Made by a program: the position numbers and the translations under genes
NCBI GenBank assembly: GCA_964507405.1
Contig: CAZDPJ010000009.1
Coordinates: forward strand, 1 to 44,880
Reading direction: 5' to 3'
DNA length: 44,880 bases
Source: UMGS75 sp964507405
Lineage (GTDB): Bacteria > Bacillota_I > Bacilli_A > ML615J-28 > CAG-313
Part shown: positions 16,558 to 25,812 of the stretch, one piece after another
How the letters are laid out: each line of letters starts with the position of its first letter
How positions within the stretch are numbered: the stretch's first letter is position 1
Notes under the pieces: generated by a model
Databases searched by the model: none
Seen by the model: only the letters and a program-made list of their open reading frames with translations
What the model was told of the DNA's origin: nothing

Positions 16558-18243
16558 TTAATTTCTTTCTTTAATTTTATTAACTTCAATTGTAACAAGA
16601 ATAACTAATGGTTTATGTTTTGTCATTCTAAATATCAATCTAGTTACTTCTTCACTTATGGTATTTGTTGTTTGTTCTAATGAATAATTTTTACGCCATA
16701 AAGAATTTTCAAAAATACTTTTGGCTAAATCACATACTTTTTTAGATAATTCCTCATCTTCAAGTTTTCCAACTAAACCTTTTGTTATAACTTTAGGTAT
16801 ATCTATGACTTGACGTTTACGGATATCATAATAAACAGTAAGAACTAACGCTCCATCTGATGATAATGTTTCTCTTTCTTTAATTACATCTTCATTAACA
16901 TCACCAATTAAAGAACCATCAACAAAAACATCACCAACATGTTCATGAGTACTTTCTTTATAGTTTCCATCAACAAAGTTTAGTACTTCACCATTATCAG
17001 CAAGTAATACTCGATCTTTACTATAGCCAAAACTTTCAGCAACAAGCCATTGTTCATACATATGACGGTATTCACCCTTTATTGGTATTATATATTTTGG
17101 TTTTAAAACACTATACAATAACTTTAAATCATCGCCTGTCGCATGTGATGGACGTAATATTGTACGATCATAAACTGTCATATTCATATCATAACGATAT
17201 AATGTATTAATAGCATCAGTCACAAACTTTTCGGTTCCGGAAACAGGTGGGCACATTACAATTATTTTATCACTAGGATCTAAATGAATGTAACGGTCTT
17301 CTTTTAATACCATTTTAACAAGTAAAGAATAAACTTCTTCTCTTTGTCCATGTACGATAATAACTGTATTATTAGAATCATTATGATTAGTTTCAGAATA
17401 AGGTTTTAATTTAACTAATCGGTTTTCAGGAACTTTTAAGTAATTATTTAACATTGCGGTTTCAACAAATTTTTCTCCTTTATCACCAACAAAAGCAACT
17501 TTACGATCAGTATTCATAATTAAATTAATTATTTTTTGAATTCTTTTTAAATCAGATGAATACGCAGCAACAATAATACGACCATTTTCATTAGTTAAAC
17601 AATTATTAAAGTTATGCTCTAACATCATATCATTGTTCACCCTACCAAGTGATGTTGTACCCACACTTTCACTTAATAAAGCTAATATTTTTTTCTTACC
17701 AAAATCGGTGATTTTACTAAAACTAGTTTGATAATGTTCATCATTTGTTGGATTAAAATTAAAGTCAGTCGCATATACCACAGCTCCATCTGGTGTACTG
17801 ATAACAATACCTACAGATTCAGGTATTCCATGAGTAGTATTAAAAAATTCAATTTTAGTATTTTTAAAATTTAATACTTTATTTTCATTAATACGATATA
17901 AACGATATTTTCTAATATCCATTTTATTAGCAATTAATAAATTTTCAACTAAACTAATCGTAAAATGAGTGCCATATACATTCATTGGAATGTTACTTAA
18001 TAAATAAGGTATCGCCCCAATATTATCTTCATGACCATGAGAAACAAAGATACCAGCTATTTTATCTTTATGCTTAATTAAATAATCTAAATCAGGAACA
18101 ACCGCATCTATTCCATACATATCAATATCCGGATATCGAAGGCCAGCATCTAAAATAAATATATAATCATCATTTTCAACTATATATAAGTTTTTACCAT
18201 TTTCACCAAGACCACCTAAAGCCATTACTTTTAAATTAGCCAT
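16558..18243 (-). CDS. rnj: RNase J family ribonuclease, J2-like
   Basis: Metallo-beta-lactamase/beta-CASP ribonuclease of 561 residues, expected to act in mRNA decay and rRNA processing as 5' exonuclease and endonuclease, often as a J1/J2 complex. The N-terminal signature ALGGLGENGKNLYIVE is clear. The core metal motif reads H69-G-H71-E-D73-N74, so the histidine normally following the aspartate is asparagine. H138 and D160 are kept. The distal GHG motif appears as SHATGDDLKLL, and the usual PVHGEYR reads PIKGEYRH, so its histidine is lysine. Loss of several ligands suggests the weakly active or structural J2 type rather than J1. The C-terminal domain is complete. An AGGAGGAAAAT ribosome site precedes the start. 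Confidence 0.9.
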   Translation of the reverse strand: MANLKVMALGGLGENGKNLYIVENDDYIFILDAGLRYPDIDMYGIDAVVPDLDYLIKHKDKIAGIFVSHGHEDNIGAIPYLLSNIPMNVYGTHFTISLVENLLIANKMDIRKYRLYRINENKVLNFKNTKIEFFNTTHGIPESVGIVISTPDGAVVYATDFNFNPTNDEHYQTSFSKITDFGKKKILALLSESVGTTSLGRVNNDMMLEHNFNNCLTNENGRIIVAAYSSDLKRIQKIINLIMNTDRKVAFVGDKGEKFVETAMLNNYLKVPENRLVKLKPYSETNHNDSNNTVIIVHGQREEVYSLLVKMVLKEDRYIHLDPSDKIIVMCPPVSGTEKFVTDAINTLYRYDMNMTVYDRTILRPSHATGDDLKLLYSVLKPKYIIPIKGEYRHMYEQWLVAESFGYSKDRVLLADNGEVLNFVDGNYKESTHEHVGDVFVDGSLIGDVNEDVIKERETLSSDGALVLTVYYDIRKRQVIDIPKVITKGLVGKLEDEELSKKVCDLAKSIFENSLWRKNYSLEQTTNTISEEVTRLIFRMTKHKPLVILVTIEVNKIKERN

Positions 18244-18325
18244 TATTTTCCTCCTTTCTATATTTTATAATCTTTATTCATTATAGCATTTTTTTTAATC
18301 TTTTGCAAGTTAAAAACCAATAAAG

Positions 18326-18350
18326 AAAAAACTAATCTCTAACTAGTTTT
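18326..18350 (-). terminator. Terminator of the spoVA operon
   Basis: A 7-bp stem (AAAACTA at 18328-18334 with TAGTTTT at 18344-18350) overlaps the spoVAF stop. On the minus strand a T-rich tail follows (TTTTTTCTTTA). Short stem, moderate support. Confidence 0.55.
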
Positions 18351-19721
18351 CTCTTTTTTATTATATGAAATTCTAACCATTTGTTTTAATAAATCTTTAA
18401 AATTAAAAGGTATTAAAGGATATAAATAAGGCCTTCCAAAACTTTTTAAATGAGCAAGATATATAATAAGTAAAATAGTTCCGATAATTAAACCAGGTAG
18501 TTTAAAAAAATAAACAATAATAAGTAAAAATATATTTGCCATTTTACTTGCTAGTGATAATTCATAACTTGGTGTAATATAAGAACCAATCGCCGAAATA
18601 GCCGCAAGAATAACAAGGATTTCAGAAAATAGTCCTACATGAATTGCGACATCACCAATAATTAAACCCGAGACTAAACCCATTGATGTCGATAAGGCAT
18701 TAGGTGTATGAATAGATGCCATCCTTATTAATTCAATTCCAACAAGAACAATAATTAGTTGTAAAAATAAGGTATTATGATTAATTATAGAAGGATAAAT
18801 ATTTAATAATAAATTCGGCAAATTATAAAATGATAAAGCATACCATAAAGGAATACTAAAAAATGAAAGAATTATTCCAATAAAACGAATTACTCTTAAA
18901 TAAGACCCAGCTACAATAGTTTGTCTAAATTCCTCAGCATGTTGAAGATGATCAAAAAGAGAAACCGGACCAATTATCGCACTTGGAGAAGTATCAATTA
19001 TTAAACCAAACATCCCTTGATATAGATGAATAGCAAAAGTATCAGGACGTTCAGTATACTTAACTAGAGGATATGGAGTAAATTTTTTATCAACAATTAG
19101 TTCTTCTAAGGCTTTATCACTCATCGTAAGTTCAGTAACATCAATATTATTAAGTTTTTCTTTTATAATCTTTAAATATGAAGGAGAAACTTTATTTTCT
19201 AGATAAACAAGGGCAACTTTTGTTTTGCTAATTTTTCCTATTTCATATAACTTAATACATAACTTTTCACTCTTAATTCTTCTTCTAATTAATGCTAAAT
19301 TAGTCGTTAAATTTTCATTAAATCCATCTCTACTACCTCTAACTACTTTTTCGGTTTCAGGTTCTGATAATGAACGAATAGGATAATTTTTAACATCCAT
19401 TATAAAAAATGTATCATTTAAATTATTAGTTAAAACTAAATCACCATTAAAAATTGCTAATTTGACAAGTTCAATATCTACTGTTTTTTCTATTTTATCA
19501 GCGATACAATTATTACAAATTATTTCTTCTAAATTATTACAATTAATTGAATCTTTAACTTTAATAAAGCTTGTAATAATTCTAGAAATAATACTATTAT
19601 TAGTTAAAAAAGAATTGTAATAAAAAATAAACTTTATATTATTTTTATTTACAATTTCTCTTTTATTTATATCAATGGTATTGTCTATTTTAATAAAACT
19701 ATCGATTATTCTACTATCCAT
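18339..19721 (-). CDS. spoVAF: Spore germination protein SpoVAF (GerA-family A subunit)
   Basis: GerA-like protein of 460 residues. The N-terminal soluble domain carries the family block VVRGSRDGFNENLTTNLALIRRRI (about 128-151). Around five membrane helices follow in the C-terminal half (about 275-440), including the GPVSLFDHLQHAEEF region between domains. It is the last gene of the spoVA operon, one base behind spoVAEb, as in Bacillus, where SpoVAF helps release dipicolinic acid during germination. Expected in the inner spore membrane. A GerAA paralogue is the alternative, but the operon context makes SpoVAF more likely. Confidence 0.9.
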   Translation of the reverse strand: MDSRIIDSFIKIDNTIDINKREIVNKNNIKFIFYYNSFLTNNSIISRIITSFIKVKDSINCNNLEEIICNNCIADKIEKTVDIELVKLAIFNGDLVLTNNLNDTFFIMDVKNYPIRSLSEPETEKVVRGSRDGFNENLTTNLALIRRRIKSEKLCIKLYEIGKISKTKVALVYLENKVSPSYLKIIKEKLNNIDVTELTMSDKALEELIVDKKFTPYPLVKYTERPDTFAIHLYQGMFGLIIDTSPSAIIGPVSLFDHLQHAEEFRQTIVAGSYLRVIRFIGIILSFFSIPLWYALSFYNLPNLLLNIYPSIINHNTLFLQLIIVLVGIELIRMASIHTPNALSTSMGLVSGLIIGDVAIHVGLFSEILVILAAISAIGSYITPSYELSLASKMANIFLLIIVYFFKLPGLIIGTILLIIYLAHLKSFGRPYLYPLIPFNFKDLLKQMVRISYNKKEKTS

Positions 19722-19722
19722 C

Positions 19723-20094
19723 TTAACCTCGCGATTTAAAAATTAAAGAAATAAGAAAGGAAGAAAAAATAGCAGCCGCAATCCCAGATGAGGTTATATC
19801 AAATATTCCGGTAAAAAGTCCCATAATACCATTACTTTCAGATGCAACTAGTGCCGCATGCGTTAAGGAATGACCAAAAGATGAAATAGGAACTAGTGCT
19901 CCCCCGCCTCCCAATTTGATTAATTTATCATATAAATGAAAACATTCTAAAAATGAGCCAAGACATACATAAAGAACTGTTAAATGAATTGGTAATAATT
20001 TAAATAGATCCATTAGAAGTTGTGCTATCATGCACATAAATCCACATACTAAAAACGCAAATAAATAATTCATTAAATCACTCTTTCTAAACAT
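19723..20094 (-). CDS. spoVAE: Stage V sporulation protein AE (SpoVAEb)
   Basis: Small membrane protein of 123 residues with about four helices. It carries the SpoVAC/SpoVAE family loop GGGGALVPISSFGHSLTHAALVASE (shown for its position, about 62-86). Part of the channel that takes up dipicolinic acid into the forespore and releases it at germination. Its start overlaps the end of spoVAD by 22 bases. It is homologous to SpoVAC two genes upstream, which has the matching AGAGTFIPITGFANSMTSAAL segment. Confidence 0.92.
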   Translation of the reverse strand: MFRKSDLMNYLFAFLVCGFMCMIAQLLMDLFKLLPIHLTVLYVCLGSFLECFHLYDKLIKLGGGGALVPISSFGHSLTHAALVASESNGIMGLFTGIFDITSSGIAAAIFSSFLISLIFKSRG

Positions 20095-21080
20095 ATTCCA
20101 TGACTAATACAAGGAATCGTATCTTTTTGGGCTATCATTATTGGATTAAGTAAAGCACCAGTGGCAAGGACTAGAACTTTATTATATTTTTTATTATTCA
20201 TTTCTTTAACAATATAGCTAAAGAGAAACGCGGTAATACAACCACATCCACTTCCACCAGCAAAAACCTTTTGTTTTTTTAAATCATAGATGGTACTTCC
20301 TGCATCTAAGTAATTACTACTAATATCAATATTATTCTTTCGACAACATTCTTTAAAGATTTCACTACCATAACTAGACAAATCTCCAGTTACAATCAAA
20401 TCATAATCGCTAGCTTTCTCATTAAAATTATCTAAATGATTAATTAATGTTTCAGCTGCACCTGGAGCCATAACTCGACCCATATCTTGAGCATCTTTTT
20501 GGAAAACATCTATTATTTTACCAATTGTTCCTTTTGTAATTTTAATATTGCTTTTTTCATCACTTAATAAGCACGCACCTGATGCCGTAACAGTAAAGGT
20601 CATTGATGATGGTTTTTGACCTCCATATTCAGTTGGATATCTAAATTGTCTTTCACTTGTTGCATTATGACTAGAACTCATACAAACAACCCTCTGGGAA
20701 GGAATACTATCAACAATTAAACTTCCAATAATTAAATTTTCACAAATAGTCGCACATGCAGCAAAAGTCCCGATAAATGGAACAAAATAATCTCTTAATG
20801 CATATGTACTAACTGCAATTTGATTATTTAAATCGCCAGATATAAGAAAATTAATATCACTATTTTCTAAATTTGATTTTTCTAATAAATAATTATATGC
20901 CTTTTTTACTAAATTAATTTCTGCTTTTTCAAATGTTTTTTCATCACAATAAATATCATCAAAACTATAATCATAATATTTTCCAAGTGGTCCTTTTTTT
21001 TCTAATGGACCAGTTACAACTGATGAATAATTTAAATAAACATTATCAAACTCTAAGCTATTTCTTCCTAGTTTTCTCAT
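20073..21080 (-). CDS. spoVAD: Stage V sporulation protein AD
   Basis: SpoVAD of 335 residues, a thiolase-fold protein that binds dipicolinic acid at the outer face of the inner forespore membrane. The N-terminus has the PLEKKGPLGKYYD block, and the thiolase-like core includes FAACATICENL, SSSHNATSERQFRYPTEYG and SGCGCITAFLFSYI. It overlaps spoVAC by 4 bases (ATGA) and spoVAE by 22 bases, so the operon is tightly coupled. Length and motifs match the Bacillus protein. Confidence 0.96.
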   Translation of the reverse strand: MRKLGRNSLEFDNVYLNYSSVVTGPLEKKGPLGKYYDYSFDDIYCDEKTFEKAEINLVKKAYNYLLEKSNLENSDINFLISGDLNNQIAVSTYALRDYFVPFIGTFAACATICENLIIGSLIVDSIPSQRVVCMSSSHNATSERQFRYPTEYGGQKPSSMTFTVTASGACLLSDEKSNIKITKGTIGKIIDVFQKDAQDMGRVMAPGAAETLINHLDNFNEKASDYDLIVTGDLSSYGSEIFKECCRKNNIDISSNYLDAGSTIYDLKKQKVFAGGSGCGCITAFLFSYIVKEMNNKKYNKVLVLATGALLNPIMIAQKDTIPCISHGICLERVI

Positions 21081-21526
21081 ATAATATGCACCAAATAAAT
21101 AACAATTGAACTAATAAATGCACTAACGACTCCCGCAACAATGACAGTTCCTGCTAACTTAAACATATTACTCATTATTCCAAGAATTATTCCTTCGCTT
21201 TTTCCATCTAAAGCAGCTGATGTCATCGAGTTGGCGAAACCCGTAATTGGAATAAAAGTACCAGCCCCCGCAATCTGACCAATTTTATCAAAAAGACCAA
21301 GTCCCGTAAGAATTGAAGTAATAAATACTATTGTCATTGACATTAAACTATTTGATGTAAGAGTTTCAAATTTAAATACTTTAACATATAAATTAATCAA
21401 CCCTTCAGCAATACATCCAATTAAACCACCAATTAAAAATGAAAATAATGCATTTTTTAAAATTGGCCTTTTGATTTTCTTATTTTCAATTATTTGTTTA
21501 TAATTATCTATTCTCTTTCTTTCCAC
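21077..21526 (-). CDS. spoVAC: Stage V sporulation protein AC
   Basis: Membrane protein of 149 residues with about four helices. SpoVAC is the mechanosensitive part of the dipicolinic acid channel in Bacillus. The signature region is AGAGTFIPITGFANSMTSAA (about 85-104). The start codon is GTG, preceded by GAGGTGA seven bases upstream. It is the first gene of this operon; no spoVAA or spoVAB precedes it, because the next gene upstream is an antiporter ending in its own terminator. A weak sigma-G-like pattern (GTATA, 17 bases, AAAAATA) lies just upstream but matches poorly. Confidence 0.94.
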   Translation of the reverse strand: MERKRIDNYKQIIENKKIKRPILKNALFSFLIGGLIGCIAEGLINLYVKVFKFETLTSNSLMSMTIVFITSILTGLGLFDKIGQIAGAGTFIPITGFANSMTSAALDGKSEGIILGIMSNMFKLAGTVIVAGVVSAFISSIVIYLVHII

Positions 21527-21571
21527 AAAATCACCTCATTAATTATTTTTACAATTATTTTCTAAAATATA

Positions 21572-21606
21572 CAAAAAAACATAAAGTAATAATTTACTCT
21601 ATGTTT
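21572..21606 (-). terminator. Terminator of the PII-like/antiporter operon
   Basis: A 13-bp stem (21577-21589 with 21594-21606) has one position that pairs as G-U only in minus-strand RNA. A run of seven T follows on that strand. It overlaps the antiporter stop codon and isolates spoVAC. Confidence 0.8.
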
Positions 21607-22933
21607 AATTATTTGATTTAGAGACTGTTTCAATTTCTCCAGCTTTAGTTAAGGCAATCTTAGTAATTACTGGTCCAACTAACTCATAAAATAAAGTTGC
21701 GCAAAGAACAACAGCAGTAATCGTTGATGCCATATTATTTAAATAAGCCTTTCCTGCAACATCTTCTAATTCTATAGCAAAACTTCTAAATGTACTTGAA
21801 GAACTTCTTGCCATACCAATTGCAACACCTGCTTGTGGAAGTAAAGTTAAACCTAAATATTTCTTAATTGTTCCACCAGTATGTGCCACATCACAACCCC
21901 ATCTCGCACCTAAATACTTACCAAGAGAACGTGCAATTAAATATACTCCACAAATACCAAGGACCGTTGTACTTCCCATTACTTTAAATTCAAGTTCAGC
22001 ACCAGATAAAATGAAGAATAACATAAAAATTGCGGGGGTCCATCTTTCTACTCCATCTAAAATATTAATTGCATTTCTCTCTAAATTACAGAAAATTGCA
22101 CCTATCATCATACAAGTTAATAATGAAGATAATTCTAAGTTAAATGTTTCAACAAATAATTCACAAAAGCCAACTCCAAGGATTACCGAAGCAAGCATAC
22201 AAATTAATCTATTAGCACGAGATTTAAAGAATTTCATTGCTAATGTAAGTAATAAACCAATTACAGCACCAATACCTAAAGATAATACAATTTCTAAAAG
22301 TGGGGTTACAATTAAACTTGTTACATTAACACTAGCCCCAGCAATCCCTGCATATTGTTTTGCAAAAACTTGGGCTACCGAAAAAGACAATGAAAATAAT
22401 ATTAACCCTACAGCATCGTCAAATGCAACTACTGGTAATAAAATATCTGTAACTGGACCTTTTGCTTTATATTGTTTAACAACCATTAAAGTTGCAGCTG
22501 GAGCTGTCGCGGTAGCTATTGCTCCTAATGTTAAAATTATTGGTAAATTTTCATTTAAACTTCCAGCAATTAAACAAGTAACAATTAAAGCAACATCAAC
22601 AAAAACAAGTGCCATACATGATTGCATTATTGTAATTGTGATTACACCTTTACCTATTTTTTTAATACTCGATAATTTAAATTCACTACCAATTGAAAAG
22701 GCAATAAATCCTAAAGCTAAATCAACAATTATTCCAAATGATGTAAGTATCTCTTCACTTAATATTCCTTTATAATTAGAATTAAATAAACCAAATAGAT
22801 ATGGGCCTAATAAAATTCCTACTATTAAATAGGCAGTAACATTTGGTAAATGAACTAATTTAATTAAGCGATTAGAAATAAGTCCCGCAACAAGAGCAAT
22901 ACCTATTCCTAATAATATATGCGCAGTTGTCAT
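21605..22933 (-). CDS. Cation:proton antiporter (CPA2/KefB-NhaP-like)
   Basis: Integral membrane transporter of 442 residues with about 12 helices. It starts with the CPA pattern LIKLVHLPNVTAYLIVGILLGPYLFG, and a helix in the middle contains AVGLILFSLSFSVAQ, with VVAFDDAVG providing the two aspartates typical of the ion-binding site. No cytoplasmic RCK/TrkA domain is present. It lies two bases after a PII-like gene in a two-gene unit, which suggests control of the antiporter by that protein. The transported ion (Na+ or K+) cannot be told from the sequence. Confidence 0.88.
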   Translation of the reverse strand: MTTAHILLGIGIALVAGLISNRLIKLVHLPNVTAYLIVGILLGPYLFGLFNSNYKGILSEEILTSFGIIVDLALGFIAFSIGSEFKLSSIKKIGKGVITITIMQSCMALVFVDVALIVTCLIAGSLNENLPIILTLGAIATATAPAATLMVVKQYKAKGPVTDILLPVVAFDDAVGLILFSLSFSVAQVFAKQYAGIAGASVNVTSLIVTPLLEIVLSLGIGAVIGLLLTLAMKFFKSRANRLICMLASVILGVGFCELFVETFNLELSSLLTCMMIGAIFCNLERNAINILDGVERWTPAIFMLFFILSGAELEFKVMGSTTVLGICGVYLIARSLGKYLGARWGCDVAHTGGTIKKYLGLTLLPQAGVAIGMARSSSSTFRSFAIELEDVAGKAYLNNMASTITAVVLCATLFYELVGPVITKIALTKAGEIETVSKSNN

Positions 22934-22935
22934 TA

Positions 22936-23265
22936 TTAATCAAGTCCTTCCAAATAACTAATTGGTAACGAATACATAAATCCTTTACCTTTAATACCCT
23001 TAATTGCTTCATTTGTTAATTCAGCTAATTTTTTCACTTCTTCGTCTTTCTTAACGACAACAAATATCATTGGTCTTGCTACTTCTTTACCTTCAACAAC
23101 TTTAGTTAAACCACCAAAATAAGGCTCTGGTTCAACTGTATCCATTAAGGCATGTCTAATACTACGAGTTGAAAGAACACTACCATGATAATCGTTATCA
23201 GCAAATTTTTTTAAAATATCTGATACATAAATATCTTCTGTTAAAACAACAATAAATAGTTGCAT
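22936..23265 (-). CDS. PII-like signalling protein
   Basis: Small protein of 109 residues with an alternating beta-alpha-beta ferredoxin-like pattern: MQLFIVVLTED, then DILKKFADNDYHGSVLSTRS, then PMIFVVVKKDEEVKKLAELTNEAI and the ending GKGFMYSLPISYLEGL. This resembles PII-like regulators that end in a G-x-(L/M)-F-x-(L/V)-P motif. The classical PII uridylylation tyrosine loop is not seen; the T-loop region (MDTVEPEPYFGGLTKVVEGKEVARP) is different. It sits two bases upstream of a cation/proton antiporter. I infer that it senses a nucleotide or metabolite and regulates the transporter, as SbtB and other PII-like proteins do. The ligand is unknown. Confidence 0.7.
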   Translation of the reverse strand: MQLFIVVLTEDIYVSDILKKFADNDYHGSVLSTRSIRHALMDTVEPEPYFGGLTKVVEGKEVARPMIFVVVKKDEEVKKLAELTNEAIKGIKGKGFMYSLPISYLEGLD

Positions 23266-23338
23266 AATATTCCTCCTATCATTTTAACCAAATTATTATA
23301 TCACTTTTTACTACTAAATGGTTAAAAAAGGCAATATT

Positions 23339-23366
23339 AAAAAAAGGTAGTGCAAACAACACTACC
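23339..23366 (-). terminator. Terminator of the metal ATPase operon
   Basis: A 7-bp G-C containing stem (GGTAGTG at 23346-23352 with CACTACC at 23360-23366) is followed on the minus strand by a T-run. It directly follows the ATPase stop. Confidence 0.85.
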
Positions 23367-23371
23367 ATTAA

Positions 23372-25801
23372 TTAATATTTTCTTTTAATAATTCTTAAAG
23401 TATTTAATATAGCAAGTAAACATAAGCCAACATCAGATAAAACGCCTATTAACATACCATAAGAACCAAATAATCCAATCGTACTAAGTACTAATACTAC
23501 TAACTTGATAGTTAATGCGAAAATAATATTTTCATAAATAATTTTCATTGTCTTTTTTGATATTGCAATGGCATCTATTATTTTACCAATATCATCATTC
23601 ATAATAACAATATCAGCTGCGCTTTTCGCAATGTCACTACCTTTAGTCCCCATCGCAATACCTACGCTTGCAATTTTTAAGCTTGGTGTATCATTAATTC
23701 CATCACCAACATAAGCAACTGCTTTATTTTCAATTAATTTTTGTTCTAAAACATCAAGTTTTTGATTAGGTAAAAGTTTAGCATATGCTTCATCAATATT
23801 AAGTTTTTTCTTAACACTATTTACAATTTTTTCACTATCACCACTTAATATAACTGTTTTGATTTGTTTTTGATGTAAGTATTCAATTGTTTCTTTTGAT
23901 CTTGGTTTTAATTCATCAATTACAACAATGCTACCAACAAATAAATTATTTATCGCAACATAAATAACAGAGCCAGGACAAGTCTCAATAACATAATTAA
24001 TATTATGATCTTTCATTAACTTTTCATTACCAACTAAAACAAATTTGTCTTCGTATTTTGCTTTAATCCCAAATCCAGCTAATTCTTCTAAATCAGTAAC
24101 CATCGATTTATCAATATCAAAGTGATAAGCCTTAACTATAGATAATGCAATTGGATGATTTGAAAAAGACTCAACTGTACTTACGATCTTTAATAATTCA
24201 TCACATGTGTAATCATTAAAAACATTAATTTCATCGACTACGAAATTACCTTCAGATAAAGTTCCTGTTTTGTCAAAGACAAATTCCTTACTTTTACTAA
24301 GTATTTCTAAATAATTACCACCTTTAACTAATATTCCTTCACTTGAGGCCTTACCAATACCACTAAAGAACCCTAGAGGAACAGAAATTACTAAAGCACA
24401 AGGACAAGAAACTGTTAAAAATACAAGAACTGTATTTATGGTATCATATACTTCTTTATGAAAAGCATACCTTAATAAAAATCCAATTATAATTGCAAGC
24501 ACTATAACAATTGGTGTATAGATTTTAGCAAATTTAGTTATAAACTTCTCAGTTTTAGATTTTTTATTACTAGCTTCATCAATTAATTTAACTACTTTAC
24601 TTATAGTAGAGTCATGTTCTTCGGTTGTTACTTTAATTTTAATTACTTTTGTTAAATTAATACATCCAGATAATACCTCACTTCCAACCCAAACATCAGT
24701 TGGTAATGATTCACCAGTTAAACATTTAGTATCTAGTGAGCTATTTCCATCAACAACAATTCCATCAAGTGGTATTTTTTCGCCAACCTTAACAACAACA
24801 ATATCATTTATATGAACATCTTTGATATCAACTATTTCTCCGGATTCCAGTAACGCTTTATCTACTTTTAATTCCATTAGCCCTTGAATTGATTTTGTTG
24901 ACTTATCGATGGCTGCCGATTGAATTTTTTCACCAATTTGATAAAGTAAGATAACCATAATTGCTTCTATTGGTTCACTAATAATAAAAGCACCGATACT
25001 TGCAATTAACATTAAAAAGTTTTCATCAAATATTTGACCATGAATTATATTAATAAATGAGTTTTTTAAAACTTTATGACCGATTAAGAAATAAATTAAG
25101 CCAAATATAATAAACATATAAAAACTATGGTCTTTTGAAATAATCCAATATATTGAAGCAATAATAAAACAAATAGTAGAAAAGATAAAAATAAATAAAT
25201 CTATATTTGTTTTCTTGACATCTTCTTTTTTATTTCTTAAAATAATAGCTTCACTTTCTATTTTTTTTGTTTCTTTGCAAACAGTTTCATATACTTCAAC
25301 ATTATTCATGTGTGTAATTATAATCTTTTTATTAATAAAATTAACTTTTGCGTCTATGATATTATCACACTTATTAAGTGCTCTTTCAACTTTTAAAGCA
25401 CAATTAGGACAATCTATATTTTCAAAGCCATATTCATCAGTTGTGGTATTTATATTATTATCTATGCTTTTTATTTCTTGATGATGTTCATCACAATGAT
25501 TACACTCATGACTATCACAACAATCATGGCAGTCATGATTTTCATGTTCATGTTTATGTTTATCATTTTTCTTAGATATTTTATTTTTTTCATGATTTGG
25601 ACATTTACTAAGTTTAACGACTGTATCTAGTATTATTTTTAATTCTTCTTCACTTAAATTACGTCTTGCTTCAATTGATATTTTTTTTCGGTCATAATTG
25701 ATATTAATTTCCTTTATATATTCTATCTTTTGAAGATTTATAGCAAGTAAACTCGCACATTCAGGACATTTAAGTTCTTTTATTTTATATGTATATTGCA
25801 T
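23372..25801 (-). CDS. Heavy-metal-exporting P1B-type ATPase (CadA/ZntA-like)
   Basis: P-type ATPase of 809 residues. Two metal-binding-like domains are N-terminal: CPEC at 12-15 and an HMA domain with CPNC at 131-134. Between them lies a strongly His- and Cys-rich stretch (about 80-108). The core has TGES (363-366), the membrane metal site CPC (466-468), the phosphorylated D510 in DKTGT, the HP motif in SNHPIAL and the hinge GDGINDTP. Together these indicate export of a divalent soft metal, most likely Zn, Cd or Pb. It is preceded by an ArsR-family repressor 11 bases upstream and a palindromic operator, so it is probably metal-induced. Confidence 0.92.
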   Translation of the reverse strand: MQYTYKIKELKCPECASLLAINLQKIEYIKEININYDRKKISIEARRNLSEEELKIILDTVVKLSKCPNHEKNKISKKNDKHKHEHENHDCHDCCDSHECNHCDEHHQEIKSIDNNINTTTDEYGFENIDCPNCALKVERALNKCDNIIDAKVNFINKKIIITHMNNVEVYETVCKETKKIESEAIILRNKKEDVKKTNIDLFIFIFSTICFIIASIYWIISKDHSFYMFIIFGLIYFLIGHKVLKNSFINIIHGQIFDENFLMLIASIGAFIISEPIEAIMVILLYQIGEKIQSAAIDKSTKSIQGLMELKVDKALLESGEIVDIKDVHINDIVVVKVGEKIPLDGIVVDGNSSLDTKCLTGESLPTDVWVGSEVLSGCINLTKVIKIKVTTEEHDSTISKVVKLIDEASNKKSKTEKFITKFAKIYTPIVIVLAIIIGFLLRYAFHKEVYDTINTVLVFLTVSCPCALVISVPLGFFSGIGKASSEGILVKGGNYLEILSKSKEFVFDKTGTLSEGNFVVDEINVFNDYTCDELLKIVSTVESFSNHPIALSIVKAYHFDIDKSMVTDLEELAGFGIKAKYEDKFVLVGNEKLMKDHNINYVIETCPGSVIYVAINNLFVGSIVVIDELKPRSKETIEYLHQKQIKTVILSGDSEKIVNSVKKKLNIDEAYAKLLPNQKLDVLEQKLIENKAVAYVGDGINDTPSLKIASVGIAMGTKGSDIAKSAADIVIMNDDIGKIIDAIAISKKTMKIIYENIIFALTIKLVVLVLSTIGLFGSYGMLIGVLSDVGLCLLAILNTLRIIKRKY

Positions 25802-25812
25802 AAAAACTCCTA

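Noticed and set aside
21526..21571. A sigma-G promoter in front of spoVAC
   Set aside because: The -35-like GTATA is present but the -10 part (AAAAATA) matches only two of the five fixed bases, so it is mentioned in the gene entry but not listed as a site.
22011..22775. A 254-codon plus-strand frame opposite the antiporter gene
   Set aside because: It is antisense to a clear transporter, has no ribosome site and its composition reflects the complementary strand.
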